Part shown: piece by piece, positions 36,449 through 49,375 of the stretch
How the letters are laid out: the number at the start of each line of letters is the position of its first letter
Numbering within the stretch: the stretch's first letter is position 1
Assembly: GCF_026212465.1 (NCBI RefSeq)
Contig: NC_080051.1
Location: 20,697,446 to 20,761,445, forward strand
DNA: 64,000 nt
Source of the DNA: Amaranthus tricolor
Taxonomy: Eukaryota; Streptophyta; Magnoliopsida; Caryophyllales; Amaranthaceae
Reading direction: 5' to 3'
The notes under the pieces: generated by a model
What the model saw: only the letters and a program-made list of their open reading frames with translations
The model's database searches: none
What the model was told of the DNA's origin: nothing
Program-made: the position numbers and the translations under genes

Positions 36449-37726
36449 TGTTGGAATATGAAGAGATGATCAAATGCAACAAGAGGGGGGGTGAATTGTT
36501 GTGTATTGAGTTGTACTACGTTTTTGCTCTAACTTGCGGAATTTTAGCAAACAAAATAAAACTTAAACTTAAGAAGCAAGAAATAAAAAGAGACAAAGAT
36601 TTTACGTGGAAACCTTCTTGGCCTAATAAGAAGGAAAAACCACGACCCCCCGGGATTTCAAAATTCTCACTACGTTTAGGCAATCAATTATAATTACACA
36701 AAACAATGTTTGCTTCACTCGAAGCTTCTCTACTCTAGGCCTAATTCTCTTTCTCTATTCTCTCTTTCTCTTTCTCTTTCTCTTCTCACGTTTCTTTTCT
36801 CTAATTCCCTTAGACTTCCCACAAGTCTAATTACAACAAATCACACATCAACCCTTACAAGGCCATTTCTCTTCTCTATTCCCTTAGACTTCCCACAAGT
36901 CTAATTACAACAAATCACACATCAACCCTTACAAGGCCATTTCTCAAGAAGATTAAAATTAAGTAGTTACTTAAGAAAAATATAATAAATTAATTGGCAT
37001 TGGAAAACTGAAAATATTTTTCTTAAGATGATCTCCCTTTAATGGACACTCTTGAATCCTAAAAGGATTGATTTTTGATTCGAGCAAAGTCCCTTCTATT
37101 TATAGAGGGAATAGCCAGCAGTTACCATAAGCATAACGTCCACTATCTCACACATACCTCCACTACCCCCACGTTCTCAAAACAAAAGGTGGTGGAATTA
37201 TGAAAGTGTCCGGCTGTTATTTGCTCAAGGAAAAATCAGTTTCCTTAATGCTAAAAATAGCATAGGAGTTTAAAACATAAGATCCTAAAAAATAGGAGAT
37301 CTAAATCTAATCAAGAAAAAGTCTTGGGCTATTTTTAGAAAACCTAAAAATAGATTTGCCAATTAACTTACTAATTAATTTAAGCAATTAAATTAATTCT
37401 AAACCATTACATCAACTTAAAAACAGAAAATAACTAATTCGCAATTTTTCAGTCGATGCTATTCTTCAGACCTGCTACGTAGGAACAACGTACTGTCTCC
37501 AGCTTCAACTTCAGTCAGAATGTTCATTTTAGGAACAGTAGACTGTACGTCTACTTTGAACATTATTCTAACATCTTGGACATATTAAGACATGTACATC
37601 TTCCACGAACCAAGTCATAGGCTTCATCAACGATTCAAACTAAATCGGATATATACCTACAAAACAATCTCTAAAAATATATTTGTTTATAAGTGAAGTC
37701 ATCATCAAAATCTTAAGAGGCCAACA
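36449..37726 (-). repeat. 5' LTR of the Sirevirus-type element (1278 bp)
   Basis: Matches the 27711-28983 LTR except for 5 transitions, a one-base difference in a G run and an extra 6-bp 'tttctc' in the CT-rich tract. It would drive transcription toward lower coordinates. Confidence 0.95.
37096..37105 (-). promoter_or_regulatory. TATA box of the 5' LTR
   Basis: ctataaatag on the minus strand. Transcription of the element would begin about 25-35 bases downstream (near 37065). Confidence 0.6.
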
Positions 37727-37731
37727 CTGGT

Positions 37732-40622
37732 GCATCACCACGAAAACTGATTTCTTGACCACCAGGTCAAGAGAACATTTTTAATACACGTCACCAAAAC
37801 TAGATTCTCTCATAACAAAGTCGCACTGAAATCAAGTCATATACAGATAACAGATTCACTCTAGCAATCCACCATGCTATTCATCAGTGTTGTTGCATTG
37901 ATTACGCATTTTCCTCGGTCAAACATTTGGCTTTTGGTACCAATTTTGGGTCAAGGAGCCATGAATAATATGCACTAGCATGGTATTGTTCGCTTAGGGC
38001 AGTGAAGCTCCCACATATTTGTTTTGGGCACCTTCTGAGAAGACTTCACACTAAATTAAAGTTAAATCACTTATATGCTTATAATTCTTTTCTTATTTTA
38101 CCCATATGTTTAGAATGTACACCGAACAACGACAACCATAAATTCATATGTATAAACTTGGCCTAAATCATACAACTTAACGAAAGACTTGGAAAATGAC
38201 AAATGTTATAATTTAAGATCGACAGCTAATTGATTTATGTTTATTTGATTAAGATTGCTGATATATGCTATCATACGTCATATTACAATATTAAGTACAA
38301 TTTAACAATTTTTCTATTAAATGACAAATGTTAAGCCTTATAGGGCTTTGCCAAATGCTATACTATTATTGATTCTACAAATCCTATGTGACATTTTAAT
38401 TTCAACATGTAACCTTCAAATAAAAGATCAGAATATAAAAAAATATATGTCATATTTATGATATTTCCGGTAATAATATCTTATCAAATAATTAGTTCTG
38501 TAATGGCAGTTTATTTATAAAGTTTAAAATGTAATAGTGGTAATTGGTACTGTATGAGACCGTCTCACGGTGAGACGACCTCAAAACAAGAAGTTCATAA
38601 GCTAAAAGTTTCTATTATTAGGGTATTTAACCCAAATATGAGGCATGCCTCACGGAGAGACCGTAAGGTCTGAAAAATATCAAAACAACTTTTTCCTAAA
38701 ATAAATGACAAAAAAATATATTTTGTAGATGTTCAAAATTATAGCTAATTTTTTATTTGAATAATTACATCAATTACATTTCTTCGATCATATGTATATA
38801 GTTTAAGTTTTTTGAAAATAATAAGTCTAATTTACATCAGTTATATTTCAAAGTTATACTAGCTAGGTAGAATCTGAAAATAATTTATTACATCCGATTT
38901 TTTACCTAAGTAAATATCAAAATAAAATTTTTTCCATGGCCATTGAAAAAAACTAATATGAAATATTATATCAGTTGTATTTCTCCTATTATGTATTTGT
39001 AGTTTAAAAGTTAGAAAACAATAGGTCTAATTATTTACGATATTCATGATTGGAAATAAATTTCTATTTTAATTTGATAGCATTACTATTAATAAGAATC
39101 AAAGACAATTATTATTCTATATTTTTTTAATTCATACTTAAGCTTATTTTTAATAGTGGGCAAATTTACATCGTAGTTTCAAAAATCATTAGCAGAAAAT
39201 GGTTAAAATTTCTAATATGTCTGTGCATTATTTTTTTAATATAAACAAGTTTTTGAATGTTATTATTATTAATATTTATTTAATTTTGCAGCCAATAGTT
39301 TATATCGACCTTTACAATTTATTTACATTGTTGTAGTTTGATAATGATATTATTTTTATTTTAAATATACATTTAAATAATATAACTTTACACTAAAAAA
39401 ACTTCATAAACTACACAAGTTTGAATGCTAATTAATTCAAACAAACTACTTTTTATGTCAAAAGACAAGATTAGTCCTTCTCATCTTGCATAAATTATTT
39501 GAGCTTGACAAAGCCCTAATTCTCACCCACAAACATTCTCTTTCTAAATTACTTACAAATTGAATTGCTAATCAAAGTTTTGGGCCTAATCCATGTACTT
39601 GTTTATGTTCAAAATAATAAAAAAATGTTTAGAAAGCTAGCAACATAACTCTATAATTAAATAGAAACTTTACCAATGACCAATCAATTAATTAAAGTAT
39701 AAGCACTTGAATTATTGGTCTCTTTAATTTAAACTTAATTGATCATCTTTGTCTCAAACAAACAAATAATCATAACCAAAATCACCCCACATAATTGATA
39801 ATTCCAATTTTTGTGGGTCTAGAAAGAATACTTAAAAAATTAAGGTTAGGTGCCCTAATTATATTCTTCATCATCATGAATCATCCATTGTATTTGCCAT
39901 TAAAAGGAGATTTCTTGGATGCTAATACAAAATCTTATCACTTGCTCTTAGCATCTCAATAAACCAAGCATAATTAATTAATTAATCAATTAATTTAATC
40001 ATCCTCTTTTGGGTTAGTTAGATGAACAAACCTTGCCTTGCGGTTTTCATTTTGGTAAGTTAGTGCCTAGTGATATGATTGTTAATGACATTACAAACAT
40101 TATGTTTCAAAACCTATAAATTATGTATACTATAAAGCTTTTTAATTCCTATTTATTGGACCACATTTTATTCTTTCTTTTACCAACCTAAGTTTTTATA
40201 ATGCAATTTTAGCTTAGCTTAATGTTACAAGTATGATTAGGAGACGACCTCCATTGAAGCACTATAAGAGCACAAGAATAATATAGAAAATGACGAAAAG
40301 AATTGTATTGCATTATCTTGTTCTTGAATACAGAAGCTAGGGGCTATATATACAAGAGCTATTAAAAGATGATGAGTTGTACAAAAAGGAGTAACAACAT
40401 CTAATTAAGAGAGAATATTATGTAATATTTTGTTACAAATTTGTTATACTAAGTAATTGTAGTTAATGATTAATTTGCTGTGGTTAACCATTTTAATCTT
40501 GAGTGTCAATACTTAATTTTAACTATCCATCTAATTAATTGCTTACTGTGATATATTTCGATTTATACTTAAAGTAACTTGTGTATTTCATTTTTTTTTT
40601 AATCACAAAATCTTAAATGAGA
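37732..40622. other. Intergenic region right of the retrotransposon
   Basis: No gene recognised. 37732-38040 is less AT-rich and continues, across the insertion, the sequence left of 27706. 38549-38690 is described separately. The rest is AT-rich. Confidence 0.4.
38549..38690. repeat. MITE-like hairpin with 'gagaccgtctcacggtgagac'
   Basis: The palindrome gagaccgtctcacggtgagac is followed about 100 bp later by 'gcctcacggagagaccgta', an inverted match. Similar words occur at 25955 and 40625. Confidence 0.5.
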
Positions 40623-40775
40623 GTATGAGACGGTTTCATGGTGTGACCATGTCTAATGGGTTGACCCATGTATACTTAATGAGTTAAAGTGATCGCTTAC
40701 GATTTTAAAGTGATTAATTGGAAAAATAGGCTAATTATCTCATGGTAAGACAATCTTATACAAGACGAGCTGCTA
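40623..40775. repeat. MITE with 'tatgagacggtttcatgg' end
   Basis: The left end gtatgagacggtttcatggt and the reverse complement of the right end, cttgtataagattgtctta, are imperfect inverted repeats. The interior 'aaagtgatcgcttac' resembles 46000-46060 ('agtgatcacttactac'). Confidence 0.5.
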
Positions 40776-42329
40776 TTTAATCGAGAGACTACGAAATATC
40801 AACAATAATATCATTTGTTTGCAATTGTTATATCTTATGCTATATAGAAATTAATTAAAGTGAGAATGATTAATTGCTTATGAAAAAAAAATATACAAAA
40901 TATAAAAGTATATGATAAGGATTTTAGGGTAGGTTAAACAATTGAATTGTTTACAAGTCGATAACTTCTCTTTCTATCATAATATACTATGAAAAGGTGA
41001 CGAATAAATGAAAATCGAACCTAAAACTTTGTTTAGAAAAGACGATAATTACTTGAGAATTTTTAAATTCAATTTACTTTTGATTTTTGATTAAACAATA
41101 ATCAACATTTTATATCCATGAAATTTTGTAGCTTTGAATGTGGACAAAAAAGATGTTTAAAAATAGTAAAAACTTGAAACACAAAAGGAGGGAGGAAGGT
41201 TGAAGGAAAAAGGAGTGAAAGCGTGCGAATTCAGAAGCCGAAATTGGCGGGAGTCAGAAATACGGTACGTCGACACGTCGAATACACGTGCGACTGGTAC
41301 AAATATCAAATAAAAAGTATACGAAACACGTAGGAAGGTGTACGAATACACTGTTTTAAAATACTTCTATGTCTGTCTACCGACTGTCAGTGAGTGTAAT
41401 TATACACCAATTCACTACCTACGCCTTTGTCTATCTCACGCAAACGCAATTTAACTAGCCAATTAATTTATGTCAATTTAATCATATACGTGCATGAATG
41501 AATGAGTGTATATTAGCCAATTGATTTATGTCAATTTATTGAAAAAGTTCAAAATTGTATACTTTTAATTTTTAATTTGACACAACATGAATGATAAAAA
41601 AATGAAAAATTGCATGTAAATTAGTAAAAGGGTAAACTTTATCCAAAAATAGTTTATTATGTCAAACTTAAAATATATTGTTTGCTGAGACAAATTTTAA
41701 AAATAATTTTTACTCAATATGTTTTTACCTGTTGGTGGCTTGAATATCGGATCACTTGCTAATATAACTGTCACATATGTTGCCATATGTACAACAACAT
41801 CAAAATAATGGTATCATGTATATAACCACAGTACAACAAGTGACTTAACATTTAAGTCACTAATAGACGATAAAATTTTATTGGATCCCATCAAACACAA
41901 TGGTTGAAGTTTGACATTATAAATTATTTTTTACAAAATTTTGAATGTTGCAGCATTTTAAATTGTCAATTGAGTAGTTTTACTTTTTGTTAAGGACTTC
42001 CAAATTAACCTCCTGAGCACTAGCAATCAAATATGGTGCTGGTTACCGTTGTCTAACAAAAGATTTGGGAATTGTTTTTATCTCAAACTTAATCAAAACT
42101 TAGCTGTATCTACTTACCGGATAATCTATTTAATATTAATAGATATTAAAATGTAATCGGATCTAACTCGATAATTATTAATAAATATATTTTATTTGTC
42201 TATTAATATTAAATAGTTTATCTACTGGTTTAACAAAAAAGTTTTTAAAGTTAAATATAAAATATTTTTAAAAAGTACATCTACAAATATCTAAAGTAGA
42301 AGATTCATTTTAAAACATGAAATCTATAA
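40776..42329. other. Intergenic spacer
   Basis: No gene. 41200-41460 is locally GC-richer (acgtcgacacgtcgaatacac) without a family signature. 42119-42223 has an inverted pair (aatctatttaatattaatag / ctattaatattaaatagttt). Confidence 0.4.
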
Positions 42330-42990
42330 AGTATCCCCAATTGAATATAATTTATGAGTTGTTGGCGGGTCGACAAATCATTTAAGGTTCAAGATTTCTT
42401 CAAGCTATTATAGGTTATGGGATTATCAATTTTGATTCAAATATTCAATTCATTGTACGTACATATATGTACTTGGATGAAGTTTCTACATATATACTTC
42501 AAGAAAAATAATATTTGGGTGGATTTGAATATAAATGTGTTAGTGTTGTATGTTGATGGTTGATTGTAAGAGTACTTCAGTTATCGAGCTAGGACTATCA
42601 ATAATTATAAATCTTAAGTATAACATGAATATTAAGAATATGATTAAAATAGAAAGGAAACAAGTAAACTAGAAAGAGCACAAGTTATGAATTATTATGA
42701 ACGTAATTCTTAACTTTTAAAGTTTTGTAAACGCGATTTTTAACATTCAGAAGAACAGAAGTCTTAGAGTAAAATTTTTTAACTGTATATATTAGTAATT
42801 TATATTTCTATCGACTTTTTATTTGAATTCTTCGTTGCTAACACTGTAATGAATCACTGATTATTTGGCGTTTGTGTTGAAACAATTTTTGTAGTGACAT
42901 GGATTCTTATATTTTTTGAGTAAAAAAACACTTTATTTCATTTAAAAGTTGATGGCCGCCAAAGCCGTTTAAGCACGATCCATGGTGATT
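42330..42990. repeat. Old duplication, copy A
   Basis: In order it holds 'gagttgttggcgggtcgaca', 'ggttatgggattatcaattt', 'gtacatatatgtact', 'gtgttag', and at 42952 ggccgccaaagccgtttaag. The same marks occur in the same order in copy B. Confidence 0.6.
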
Positions 42991-43441
42991 GGAAACAAAA
43001 GTACTGTTTTGGTCACATAAGGAAGATTGTATTTTCATATCTTTTTCCTATTTATTTTTTGGCAGATTATAATGCAAATTTAAATATCTAATAATTTTTA
43101 TTGTGAGTTTTTAAAAATTCTAAATAGTATGATATTTAGAAAGTATACATTGAGACATATCTAACAAGATTTCGTATTAATATATTTATTTTATTGATTG
43201 ATGAGAAATTCTAATCAAAAGTTAACACTAAAATTCATAAATTATATTTTGAAAAAATTACATGAAAACAAAGGCTGTATTATTAATAATCTTAAACATT
43301 AAACATTAGTATATGCACTTTGGTTTTCTTCATCGTAAATAGAAAGTACGTTTATTAACCTTAGTAAAAACACTTTGTCTTTGATGATAATTAAAAAGTT
43401 CTTTCACTTAATACACACATATTTTGACACACAATTTTCAA

Positions 43442-43480
<39 letters not shown>
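43442..43480. repeat. (ATT)n microsatellite
   Basis: About 12 ATT units. Confidence 0.9.
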
Positions 43481-43916
43481 TTAAATAATATAATAATTAC
43501 TAGAGACAATGTCAAAATTTAAACTAAGTGGAGCCAAATTACTAATATACTAGAAAAATTTGCATTAATGATTATAGAAATACAAGTTACAATTCTAATT
43601 TTTATATTAATGAGAAATTTTAATAAATTTGGGATTTGAAAAGTTGAAAGAATGTGAAAATATTATAGTTGTAACTAGCATGAAGAATCGACACACAAAC
43701 CTCAAGTGTCGTTTCTATTACGTAATTTTAAGTTTTATCACTAAATTTGAACTTGTGATATTTATTCATCCTTTATATCATATATCATTAAAAATTAGTA
43801 AGGAATGACGCGTTAAAAATATAATGGAACCGTGGGGGCCAAGCCTCCTTTCCTCATATATTTATGCTCTTGTTATAAATAACAATACGTACACTATAAA
43901 TAACAATGCTACAAAT

Positions 43917-44100
43917 TATGTGTTACCGTCTATTTTAAGTATTTTATTTTAATTTATGAGTTAAAACATAATTAAATATGATATTGTTTGAATCATTTTG
44001 ATTTAAATTCTATTGATATTATTTTTTGATAATTTTTAATTAGATTATACAATTAAAAATAATAAGAATTATATTAGTTTTTCTTTAGTTTTAACCACTT
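43917..44100. repeat. MITE family M1, diverged copy
   Basis: Has 'aaaacataattaaatatgat', 'ttgtttgaatc', 'attgatatta' and 'gataatttttaatta' in the order seen in the better M1 copies. Confidence 0.5.
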
Positions 44101-44219
44101 TTATTGAGTTTCTCTTGTTAATTTGAAGTTCGCAAGCACTGTTCAATGCAAACTTCACGTTAATAAGAGATTTCTATAAAGCAAGTGATTCATTTACAAA
44201 CATGATGATTTTAAAAAGT

Positions 44220-45770
44220 AAAGGTTGAATTGAATTTAATTTGTAAGTTGTTGGGGTATCGACATATCATTTACTCAATGTTTTACTAATTCTGTCCAAT
44301 GTTTATTCTAAAATATGATCCCACCATTCTAATATATTTTTATTTTTATATTTTCTCACTTATTTTTAAATAATTTTATCATCTTAATCTATCTAATTTT
44401 ACTTTTTAATTTTTGTGTCATTTTCATTTGAGGCAAAGTGATAGATACCGAGTAGTAAGATTTAAGGGAAACACTTGATTAATTGATAGTGGGTAAATTA
44501 TCTACTATTAACAGACATATAATTAAAATAATATATTTATTGTAGGTGACTTGGATTTTATTATTTATTGACGTAATAAATTGTTTATCCTGCTAATTGA
44601 TAATACAATGTTCAAATTTAATATTATGGGTTATGGGTTATGAGTTTATGGGTAGATGTCTAGTTATTATGGGTTATGGGATTATCAATTTTGCTTTAGT
44701 AATTAAATCCATGAAAGTACATATATGTACTTTGAAACTATTTATTGTACATATTTCAAAAAAGATTTGAATAGATTTGATTGAATTGTGTTAGAATTAA
44801 TGAGTTTAAAATCAAGATGGAGTCACATGTTTTTTTGTTATTGCAAAACGTTATATTACTTCCTTTGTAGCTACGCACATAATTAAAAAAAAAAAAAAGA
44901 AATTTAGGATTTCATACTTGGAATACATTAATATTAGTGATAATTAAATCTAATATATGACATAAATGCAATAATGTAGGATTAAATGGATTATAGAAGT
45001 ATTAGATTAAATTTTAAAGTTTAATAATTACAAAACTATCATATATAATAATGTTGCAACTAATTTAAAATGACCCAAAAAATAAAATTTAAGAACATGA
45101 ATTTGAGAAGTATAATTGTAGAGCTGATACTTCCTCTGTTCTGAAATAGTCGCTATATTGTTTTTAGTGGTACTATTCATCTTTTAAGCTTATTTTATGC
45201 ATTGTGACTAATGTGTTTGAAGAAATATAGTCGATTGAGATCTTGTTTGAATCGTCTAATCGCATATTTTTATAATTTTAATTTTTTATAATTTTTTGTT
45301 AAGTGTAGTTTAAGATATAAATGATCAAAATGACGCATTAACTTGAATAAAAAGTAAAATATAGCAAGTATAATGCAACAAACAAATTACTATAAATTAA
45401 TTATTTTCCACCAAAAAATTAAGTTATACTCCTATTGGTATAGGTTTTTCTTACTAGTAACTGCTAAGTGACAAAGCTTTGTTGATTGATGATTTTTAAA
45501 TTAGTTAAAAGCTAGTTTTTATATAAAAATAAAATTTATTAATTTTCATCATGGTATGCGAAAAGAAGGAAGACGACGACTCATATATTTATAAGATGAG
45601 GTCAAAAAATCTCTCAACTCGAAACAGATGAAAGCTCAGGAAAAAAAATACATTCCATGATTTGTTTTCAATTTTATGTTATTATAAATTGTACTTGATT
45701 GTTAAAAAAAAGCTATAAATCACTTTATTTTATTTTGAAGTTGTTGGCCGCCAAAGCCGTTAAAGCATGA
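44220..45770. repeat. Old duplication, copy B (with a MITE inserted)
   Basis: 'aagttgttggggtatcgaca', 'ggttatgggattatcaattt', 'gtacatatatgtacttt' and 'gtgttagaa' repeat copy A. 'ttggccgccaaagccgttaa' at about 45744 repeats its end, including the preceding 'cactttatttt'. The copy is stretched by the M1 MITE at 45129. Confidence 0.6.
45129..45384. repeat. MITE family M1, copy 3
   Basis: Left acttcctctgttctgaaata; interior 'atatagtcgattgagatctt', 'gtttgaatcgtc', 'aagatataaatgatcaaaa'; right 'tagcaagtataatgcaacaa'. Confidence 0.75.
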
Positions 45771-45799
45771 TGTAGATAATATAAAAAATAGTGTTTCTC

Positions 45800-47879
45800 A
45801 TGGAAGGAGGATAGGATCATAGCTCATAGGAATTTTAGTGGGAAATTTTTAACTTTTTCTCAAATCAATGGTCTTACGGTAAAATTAATAAATTATAGCT
45901 ATAAGATAAGACTAATATATATTTACTGTTTTAAATTAATTAATTATAATTTAAAAACGATTATTTATAGTTTTAAAGTTACTGATCACTTTTTATAATC
46001 TTAGATTGACCATTACTACCTTAGAGTGATCACTTACTACTTTAAAGTAATCAATAATGTTATGTTTAGGAAAGATGATTTCATTTACAAATTTAGTATT
46101 GGATCAAATTTAGTGTTTGACAAATAAAAAATCTTTAAATTTCCATTTGAGTCAATTTCACCTTTGTGAATGGACTTGCTAAACTCTGTCATTCTTAAAT
46201 TTCTCATTTATGAATCCATAATTAACATTAATAATTTAAAATGAAATACATGTTCCTAAACACAACCTTAGAGAAATTGATTAATTATATAGGTTGATCT
46301 CATACAGGTCTTGTTTTCTTTTTAGATAGTTTATTTAAGTGTATTTTAAATCTCTATTTTTAAAAATATTTCATAAAAATTATAAAATTTATATATTTAA
46401 ATTTTTTACATAGAGACAAATATACCAAAATCCTATATCAATATATTTGACTCAAGCATAACTAAGAAAAATCATGTTTTAGTTTCTTTCTTTAAATGCA
46501 ATATTTCAATATGCACAAACTAAGTTTTGGAGATGGAGGAAGTATTATACACTTTACTATAAGAATACATAACAATCTTTTAGAAGTAGTAAACAATATT
46601 ATATATGTATTAAAAATATGGAGTTTGTAATTTAGTCTCTAACATAATTAGTGAATTGTCGACTAATACGTACTCAATGACTCTCATTGCTTTTTTGTCT
46701 AAACTTTATGTTTTTGCGTCTCTTTGACTATATTTCTCCAGCTCTTTTTGAAAGAGGTACAGTTATGATTTGTAAGTCTTCTATCTCTAGACTCTGACAT
46801 TATAAGTGTGATTTTATCAGATATTAAGATTGTATTCATTCCATATCAATTAATAAAAATATAAAATTTGTAGAAAGAAAATATATGAATCGATTAATTT
46901 CTTGCCTTGTAACATACATCATTTTAATTAGACTAGTGTTATTAAGAATAATAAATAAAGAGGTATACTTAGTATTACAATTAATCAATTATGTATGGTT
47001 AGTGGAAGATTTAATTTGTTCTAATTGAGAGGCAGGGAGAGAACTGTGACATTCTTAAAATTTAGGGGCACAAGTTGTTGGTTAAAGTTGTATTTAGGCT
47101 AAGCATCATGATGATGAAAAAAATGATATCTTTGACGTTTATTTTGCTACAAAAAAATGAGGGAATAAATGATTATCTCTGAAATTGAGTATTATTACTC
47201 ATGTTTGCTTGGACTAATGACGATGTATAAAAGACCAACATGAAGCTACCTTGGTAGTTAAGTAATTATAACATTGACTTTAACTATATACTTGAGTTAG
47301 TGGATAATTCAAAAGGTTGAAAAATTCTAAAATAAAAAAAATCCAATTTGAAGTCTAAGACTACAATTATATCTTTTCCAAATAATAATATTATTTGACT
47401 TTAATTGTGTCAACAAAAAAGCACTTTAAAAATAAAATTATATCAAAAATTATAAGAAAAATAACCCTATATAATAGGAGTATAAATTACTTTTGCTAAT
47501 TTCTCTATAATAATTTCAATTGTTGATAACTATGAATAATATCAACTTAATTAATGAGGTGTTTTCCTAGAGTTATACCAACTTTTGTTTAATTATTAAT
47601 TTACCTTTATTTTTTGGTCAAATAACTACTCTACTATAATTGAAAGTTTGAATTATTTTAGGCAAATACCCCAAAATTCGTATTATCCATGTTTAATCAA
47701 AGGTTGGTATTATCATAGAAAAGTCAGTAAAAATTTGTAATATTTATGGTAATTTTTCCAAAATTATATTGGATGCATGTTTGGTTATTGGTAATCTGGT
47801 GGTAATATAAATACGTATGATGAATTTTCGTAAAATGTATGTACTATGTCATGACTTATTCCGCTTGATTATAAAATAA
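45800..47879. other. Intergenic spacer
   Basis: No gene; AT-rich. 46500-46555 looks like the right end of a MITE ('gagatggaggaagta'). Confidence 0.35.
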
Positions 47880-48040
47880 ATCTTAATTCACACTTTTTCA
47901 CCACGAACTACGATTTTTCTAATTGAATACTTTTATAATATTAACTTTTTGTATCTTTTAGATGTACATAGTTTAATATATAAATGATCAGAATAACACT
48001 TTAAATTTTGTAAAAAGTCAAAAGAAGTATGAATATATTA
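47880..48040. repeat. MITE family M1, right-half remnant
   Basis: 'atataaatgatcagaataac' and 'gtaaaaagtcaaaagaagta' match the right half of M1. Confidence 0.4.
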
Positions 48041-48416
48041 CAATCACCAATTATTAATACTTTTTTTAAATGAACTCCTATAAGCTATGCATGCTAAGAT
48101 ATTTAGCCAAGCATCTAGGACTGAGTTTGGACATCTTTTTATTAGTTTTATTTACTTATTTTTTGGACTGGTTTGTAGGGCATCTTTCTTCATTGCTAGT
48201 ACCTAGCAATTAATTTCTGTGAGGGCCAAACATTGACGTATTAAATATAAAGTATGTTGTAGTAATGCCATGCAATCTTATACAGTAAATAGTACTAGAT
48301 CCTTTCCTACAAAAAAATGAAAACAAATATAAATGAAAAAAAATAAATAAATGAAAGAATAAAAATTTATTTAAAAAATTTACTCGGCGCACAAGTTATG
48401 AGTAATATTTAAAGTC

Positions 48417-48680
48417 TACTCCTTCCTTTGCTACTCTCTTCTATTTCCGTAGCATTTGATGCAACTTTGAGCAAACTAAAAATTAAAAATAGTTGATATG
48501 ACTAGAAAATTGTGATTTATTAAAAAAATTAAAGTATATACAAATATAATAAAAAAATTATTAAAATAAAAGTGTGAATAAGAATTAAAGAAAATTATAA
48601 CTAAACCTAAAAATATAGCTAATAGTATAAAGCCAAATTAAATATAAAATATAGAAAAATTCATGGACAAAGAGAGTATA
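48417..48680. repeat. Putative MITE
   Basis: Left 'tactccttcctttgctactc' and right, reverse complement, 'tatactctctttgtcc' form weak inverted ends; possibly related to the 19472-19728 element. Confidence 0.45.
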
Positions 48681-48960
48681 AGTCAACAAGACTAAAACTT
48701 TCACAATTTACTAATAACAGAGAATATTGAAAAGAAATATTTAAGGTTAGCTTTTCCAGAAGACCTAAACATTGGTGGAAGAAAAATAAAGGGCAACCTA
48801 GAAGAAGTAATAGCTCTAATTTTTAGGTCCCAAAAGATCCAATAATATCAATATAAATTATTTTTAAGCCAAAAAATATTTAATAGGAGTACATGACCTA
48901 CTCATTTATAATAGTTTCCCTACTAATTAATTAACAACTACTAGCAACATTTTAGATTTA

Positions 48961-49186
48961 TGGATTGATATAGTATGAGAGCTAGCGTGACAAGAGATTA
49001 TAAGTTCGAATCTCAATCATCCTTTATTTAAAATAGAATATTTAGCGCCTGGTATATAAGGAGGGCATGTGTTATATTCACACTTCAAGCCCAAAGGGCT
49101 CTCGTGTGAAGAGGTATGTTAGAATATATAACATAATAAGCATAAGTTTAAGCTTTTGATTGTATTGATTCCTTGACACTAACACT
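48961..49186 (+). mobile_element. Remnant of a small LTR element (TRIM-like)
   Basis: 'gatatagtatgagagctagc' (from about 48966) resembles a tRNA-iMet primer site (TGGTATCAGAGC). About 100 bp later comes 'gcccaaagggctctcgtgtg', a purine-rich gaagaggta, then tgttagaatatataacataa at 49109 and ...ctaaca near 49186, an LTR-like TG...CA stretch of about 78 bp. A left LTR was not found and no protein is encoded. Confidence 0.4.
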
Positions 49187-49249
49187 ATACCTCTTATCAA
49201 TTATATGATTTTATTAAAATTGTACAATTATAAGATAATTTCTTATTCA

Positions 49250-49375
49250 CTGTTATTGTCTAATTTGCTTTTTGTATACTATTTATCAATCATAATTTGT
49301 GGTTTATTCTTAATTTACACGTTAAAATATATTGATGTGGATGTTGTTTAATTCGTTACAATATATCAACTTATT
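49250..49375. repeat. MITE family M1, remnant
   Basis: 'aatttgtggtttattcttaa', 'acgttaaaatatattgatgt' and 'gttgtttaattcgtt' parallel the middle of M1. Confidence 0.4.

Larger units (their letters stand above)
27711..37726 (-). mobile_element. Full-length Ty1/copia retrotransposon of Sirevirus (SIRE/Maximus) type
   Basis: A 10.0-kb element bounded by CTGGT on both sides (27706-27710 and 37727-37731), a perfect 5-bp target duplication. Reading on the minus strand: 5' LTR 37726-36449, tRNA-iMet primer site 36446-36435, gag 36380-35206, pol (protease, integrase, reverse transcriptase, RNase H: the copia order) 35199-31968, envelope-like ORF 31452-29767, polypurine tract next to 28984, 3' LTR 28983-27711. 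The env-like third ORF, the long LTRs and the repeated polypurine motif place it in the Sirevirus lineage. By my alignment the LTRs differ by 5 substitutions, all transitions, and 2 indels, so the insertion is recent. gag and pol are nevertheless broken, so it cannot move on its own proteins. Confidence 0.93.

Noticed and set aside
48995..49030. 'agttcgaatctc' resembling a tRNA T-arm
   Set aside because: No cloverleaf could be drawn; it fits the internal region of a small LTR element better.
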